Assembly: GCA_024691625.1 (NCBI GenBank)
Contig: JAILNL010000071.1
Location: 1-10,346, forward strand
Length of the DNA stretch: 10,346 bases
Source: Schwartzia sp. (in: firmicutes)
GTDB lineage: Bacteria > Bacillota > Negativicutes > Selenomonadales > Selenomonadaceae
Direction: 5' to 3'
The notes beneath the pieces are model-generated. The model made no database searches, was not told the DNA's origin, and saw only the letters and a program-made list of their open reading frames with translations. This document shows, in pieces, positions 7,694 to 10,346 of this stretch (its first letter is position 1; each line of letters starts with the position of its first letter). A program made the translations under genes and the position numbers.

Positions 7694-8239
7694 ATGGGAA
7701 TTTATGATTTCACTGTAAAAACAAGCAAAGGCGAAGAAAAATCCCTCTCCGACTACAAAGGCAAGGTGCTTCTCATAGTTAACACCGCCAGCAAATGCGG
7801 CTTCACTCCTCAGTTCAAGGAGCTGCAGGATCTGTATATGAAATACAAGGATAAAGGACTTGAAATCCTGGGCTTCCCCTGCAATCAGTTCGCAGAACAG
7901 GACCCCGGAACAAACGAAGAGGTTCAACAGTTCTGCCGTCTTAACTACGGCGTCACCTTCCAGATTTTCGAAAAAGGCGATGTCCGCGACGAAACAGCAC
8001 AGCCACTCTTTAAATATCTCGTCAGTCAGAAAGGCTTTGAAGGCTTCGACGCAAACCACCCCATCACGGAGAAGCTTGTTGCCGCACTTAAAGAAAACTT
8101 CCCTCATTTCCTTGAGGGAGACGATATCAAATGGAACTTCACGAAATTCCTTATAGACCGCGAAGGAAATGTAGTTGCCCGCTTTGAGCCAACTACAGTC
8201 CCCTCCGCTATCGCAGCAGATATCGAAAAACTGCTGTAA
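7694..8239 (+). CDS. Glutathione peroxidase-family thiol peroxidase (Cys type)
   Basis: This 181-residue GPx-family enzyme reduces hydrogen peroxide or organic hydroperoxides. The peroxidatic residue is Cys35 in NTASKCGFT, where animal enzymes have selenocysteine; the codon is TGC, not TGA. The rest of the catalytic tetrad is visible: Gln69 in FAEQDPG, then Trp147 and Asn148 in KWNFTKFL. Cys63 lies in the family signature GFPCNQF. Cys81 in [12 protein letters not shown] is at the position of the resolving cysteine of thioredoxin-dependent GPx proteins, so this is probably an atypical two-Cys peroxidase regenerated by a dithiol carrier, not by glutathione. AAGGAG lies seven bases before the ATG, and the gene follows the glutaredoxin-like gene by 21 nt, so that protein is the likely reductant. 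The gene closes the operon and is followed by a strong stem-loop. It could be called gpx (bsaA or btuE in other species). Confidence 0.95.
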   Translation: MGIYDFTVKTSKGEEKSLSDYKGKVLLIVNTASKCGFTPQFKELQDLYMKYKDKGLEILGFPCNQFAEQDPGTNEEVQQFCRLNYGVTFQIFEKGDVRDETAQPLFKYLVSQKGFEGFDANHPITEKLVAALKENFPHFLEGDDIKWNFTKFLIDREGNVVARFEPTTVPSAIAADIEKLL

Positions 8240-8249
8240 AATACACGCA

Positions 8250-8291
8250 AAACAAAAGCCACACAGCAATCGCACTGTGTGGCTTTTGTTT
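8250..8291. terminator. Bidirectional intrinsic terminator
   Basis: A perfect 17-bp inverted repeat (left arm 8250-8266 ending GCCACACAG, right arm 8275-8291 starting CTGTGTGGC) encloses an 8-base loop. Its A-rich left flank and T-rich right flank (GCTTTTGTTT) give a U-rich tail in either direction. It sits between the convergent peroxidase and ABC permease genes, 10 bases from each stop codon, and serves both. Confidence 0.9.
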
Positions 8292-8301
8292 ATGTGAAAT
8301 T

Positions 8302-9042
8302 TTATTCTCTCAGCTTCAGGAATGCCTTGCTGCCGATAACGAATACGACGACAAGATAAATCATGAGCACACCGACGGAGAGAAGAGAAACCTCCTGATT
8401 CATTGCGATTCCTCTGAGCAGATAGCTCGTATGCGTCAGCGGCAGAAGCTCGATAAACCAGCGCAGCGCATCAGGAAGAGTATGTGTGGAGAAAAATGTT
8501 CCGCACAAAAATGACATTGGAAGAAGCGCATAAGTATTTACCTGTCCCATGTGCTCGTATGTCTTGATATACATTGCAGCGGCAAACCCGATTTCGGCAA
8601 AGACCGCACAGTTCAGAATCAGCACCAGCAAAAAGAGCGGTGTAATGGAAAAATGCGCGCCGAATGCGTAGGCAAGGCAGATAATAATCGCCGAAGATAT
8701 GAGTCCGCGAAGCACAGCCGCCAGCGTTTTTCCGATGACAAATGCATGCGGCCAAATCGGAGATGTGAGGTATTCCTCAATACTTTTATGGTAGACTTTT
8801 TCCGCATGTACCTGTATAACACTGTTAAAGCTGATGTTCATGGAGTTCAGCGCCATGATGCCCGGCACAAGAAAGTCCAGATAGGATCCGCCCGTAGCGG
8901 TCTGAATGCTTCGTCCAAGGCCCCAGCCGAAAGCTACAAGATAAAGGATAGGAGCGACCATGCGGCTCAAAATGAACGCCGCCATACGATGCTTTAAGAC
9001 CACCCAGTCACGCCAGAATACGGTCCATATATCACCCAGCAT
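8302..9042 (-). CDS. ABC-2 type transporter permease
   Basis: This 246-residue integral membrane protein is the permease half of an ABC-2 exporter (DrrB/NodJ-like). About six hydrophobic segments can be seen at roughly 20-43, 54-75, 106-128, 132-158, 168-186 and 218-240. The stretch between the first two loops (QVHAEKVYHKSIEEYLTSPI, about 77-96) is the coupling region typical of the family, and ELLPLTHTSYLLRGI (198-212) is the conserved C-terminal motif. The start ATG shares one base with the TGA of the ATPase gene, with AAGGAGGG ahead of it, so the two are made as a unit and should form a 2+2 complex. ABC-2 exporters move drugs, polysaccharides, lipids or haem-like molecules; the substrate cannot be read from the sequence. 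The upstream chelatase-type gene hints at a metal or tetrapyrrole link, which is inference. Confidence 0.93.
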   Translation of the reverse strand: MLGDIWTVFWRDWVVLKHRMAAFILSRMVAPILYLVAFGWGLGRSIQTATGGSYLDFLVPGIMALNSMNISFNSVIQVHAEKVYHKSIEEYLTSPIWPHAFVIGKTLAAVLRGLISSAIIICLAYAFGAHFSITPLFLLVLILNCAVFAEIGFAAAMYIKTYEHMGQVNTYALLPMSFLCGTFFSTHTLPDALRWFIELLPLTHTSYLLRGIAMNQEVSLLSVGVLMIYLVVVFVIGSKAFLKLRE

Positions 9043-9917
9043 CAGAGTCCCTCCTTTCGTCCGGTCATTTCGATAAAGACATCCTCAAGATTTGATTTGC
9101 GGATGCCACCCGGAGCGTCGAGCTGTGTCAGGAACTGTCCCGCCTCTTCGCGAGTATTAAAGAGCTTAAATTCCTTATGGGTTCCCTCAGTCCACTCAAC
9201 CACAAACCGACCGAGCTTCGAGATAAAGCCTTTAGGCGTATCAATAGCCAAAAGCTTTCCTTTGTTCACGATTGCGACACGGTCGCAAAGCTCTTCTGCT
9301 TCCTCAATGTAGTGGGTTGTGATAAGTACCGTAGTCCCCTTGTGCGCAAGCTCACGGATAAGCTCCCATATATGACGCCGTATCTGCGGATCAAGCGCTA
9401 CCGTCGGCTCATCCATAAAGAGAATGCGCGGATCGTGCATCAGTGCGCGCGCAATTAAAGCACGGCGTTTCATACCGCCGGACAGATTGCGTACACGGTC
9501 ATTTATGACCTCTTCTACACCTACATACTTCAAAAGCTCCGCGATACGCTCCTCACGATTCTTTTTGTTCATGTGGTAAAGCCGCCCGTGCAGCTCCATA
9601 TTCTCCCTAACGGTAAGGTCCATATCGAAATTGATATTCTGCGGCACGATGCCAAACATCTGCTTAACCTCGCGTACATCCCTATCATCAATATCGACAT
9701 GCTTTCCGTCGTAGAAAATTTCTCCCGACGTTGGTTTTAATAGCATCGTGAGCATACGGATTGTAGTAGTCTTGCCCGAGCCGTTCGGACCTAAAAGGCC
9801 AAAAATTTCTCCGGTCTTAATCGACAGGGAGAGATTATTCACTGCTGTCTTTTCAGCCGTCTGATTTTGTTTATCCTTATACTGAAAAACTTTTGAGAGA
9901 TTTTTGACCTCTATCAT
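9042..9917 (-). CDS. ABC-2 type transporter ATP-binding protein
   Basis: This 291-residue ATPase (from ATG 9917) powers the ABC-2 permease encoded directly downstream. Walker A is GPNGSGKT (43-50), the Q-loop Gln is at 93, the signature LSGGM at 145-149, Walker B ILFMDEP at 165-171 and the switch His at 202 (TTHY). After the nucleotide-binding domain comes a DrrA-like C-terminal extension of about 70 residues ending NLEDVFIEMTGR, common in drug and lipid exporter ATPases. All catalytic motifs are intact. I chose ATG 9917 over a TTG eighteen bases upstream because it gives the usual MIEVKNLSKVF opening, GGAGG lies upstream at a usable distance, and its first base is the last base of the chelatase gene's TAA. 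That TAATG junction implies translational coupling to the chelatase-type gene. Confidence 0.95.
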   Translation of the reverse strand: MIEVKNLSKVFQYKDKQNQTAEKTAVNNLSLSIKTGEIFGLLGPNGSGKTTTIRMLTMLLKPTSGEIFYDGKHVDIDDRDVREVKQMFGIVPQNINFDMDLTVRENMELHGRLYHMNKKNREERIAELLKYVGVEEVINDRVRNLSGGMKRRALIARALMHDPRILFMDEPTVALDPQIRRHIWELIRELAHKGTTVLITTHYIEEAEELCDRVAIVNKGKLLAIDTPKGFISKLGRFVVEWTEGTHKEFKLFNTREEAGQFLTQLDAPGGIRKSNLEDVFIEMTGRKEGL

Positions 9918-10346
9918 TAACTCATTTTCCTCCAAATATGCAACAGACTATCCTCAGAAAGCTTATCCATGTGGAAATAGGAAGCTTCCAGCTTCTTGGC
10001 AAGCTTCTTCGCAAGTCCAAGCTTGATAAAGCCATTCTCCGTATCAATGACAGCGATTGGCAGATTGTGCTTCGCAACACGCGCTGCCTCAAGCATAGCT
10101 TCCTCCACAGGGTCGCCCCCCTCTTTGAGCGGCGCCGTGGCACGTCCGTCCGTGATGAAGATGACTACAGGATCCTGCGTCGGGTCCTGTCGATACATCA
10201 TATCCAAAAGGTCAGCGGTCTTTTCAATGCCCTTTGCAAGCGGTGTTTTCCCGCCTGTAGGCATAGAAGCCAGCTTCTTCTGGGCAAAGTCGACGCTCTT
10301 TGTGACAGGCAGAAGAACCTCCGCCCGCTTTTTGCGGAAGGCAATC
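9917..10346 (-). CDS. Magnesium/cobalt chelatase subunit D-like VWA protein, C-terminal part
   Basis: The reading frame is open to the right edge of the window, so the start and the N-terminal part are missing; 142 residues are visible. They form the second half of a von Willebrand A domain of the chelatase D/CobT type: IAFRKKRAEVLLPVTKSVDFA, then MPTGGKTPLAKGI, VVIFITDGRAT, and LPIAVIDTENGF. The Thr of TGGKTPL and the Asp of ITDG are two of the metal (MIDAS) ligands; the DxSxS part lies outside. In Mg-chelatase and cobaltochelatase the D-type subunit works with an AAA+ subunit and a large H/CobN subunit to insert a metal into a tetrapyrrole. In many anaerobes the AAA+ and VWA parts are fused in one gene. 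Whether that holds here, and the metal, cannot be seen. The stop codon overlaps the ABC ATPase start. Confidence 0.85.
   Translation of the reverse strand, partial: IAFRKKRAEVLLPVTKSVDFAQKKLASMPTGGKTPLAKGIEKTADLLDMMYRQDPTQDPVVIFITDGRATAPLKEGGDPVEEAMLEAARVAKHNLPIAVIDTENGFIKLGLAKKLAKKLEASYFHMDKLSEDSLLHIWRKMS

Noticed and set aside
7457..8275. A 272-codon open frame on the minus strand opposite the glutaredoxin-like and peroxidase genes
   Set aside because: It lies antisense to two genes with clear family motifs, its protein is a low-complexity Phe/Cys/Val-rich shadow, and it runs into the terminator stem.
9918..9935. TTG start giving six extra residues for the ABC ATPase
   Set aside because: It would use the ribosome binding site sequence itself as coding sequence. 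The ATG at 9917 gives the usual N-terminus and a TAATG overlap.

Overview
The window reads like a chromosomal segment of a strictly anaerobic, mid-GC Firmicute. The reasons are strong AGGAGG-type ribosome binding sites, a class I hybrid cluster protein with the Cys-X2-Cys-X8-Cys-X5-Cys pattern seen in anaerobes, and a clostridial-type low-Mr thioredoxin reductase/glutaredoxin pair. A Negativicutes or Clostridia member fits, but I cannot name a genus. No rRNA, tRNA, CRISPR array, insertion sequence or phage gene was seen.

Left part, minus strand (about 6200 down to 1). The genes read PAS/GGDEF/EAL signalling protein, then a MocR-type regulator 2 nt behind it, then hcp (hybrid cluster protein), then the start of a Crp/Fnr-family regulator that runs off the left edge. 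hcp has its own promoter. An 18-bp 7-4-7 inverted repeat is centred about 42 bp upstream of the start predicted from a TATACT -10 box, the position of a class II Crp/Fnr activator site. The likely picture is a nitrosative-stress unit in which the downstream regulator (HcpR-like) activates hcp and itself.

Middle part, plus strand (about 6408-8290). A divergent AT-rich region of 303 bp carries the promoter of a compact three-gene peroxide-reduction operon: a thioredoxin reductase-like flavoprotein (CELC), a 76-residue glutaredoxin-like protein (CPWC) and a cysteine-type glutathione peroxidase homologue. Together they make a complete path from NAD(P)H to peroxide. The reductase is one residue short in the loop that normally reads the 2'-phosphate of NADPH, so NADH use is plausible. 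The operon ends at a perfect 17-bp stem-loop that also serves the convergent genes.

Right part, minus strand (10346 down to 8302). The C-terminal end of a chelatase-type (ChlD/CobT-like) VWA protein overlaps by one base (TAATG) an ABC ATPase gene, which overlaps by one base (TGATG) its ABC-2 permease gene. This tight coupling of a metal-chelatase-like protein to an exporter is the least familiar arrangement here. The chelatase N-terminus and anything upstream lie outside the window.
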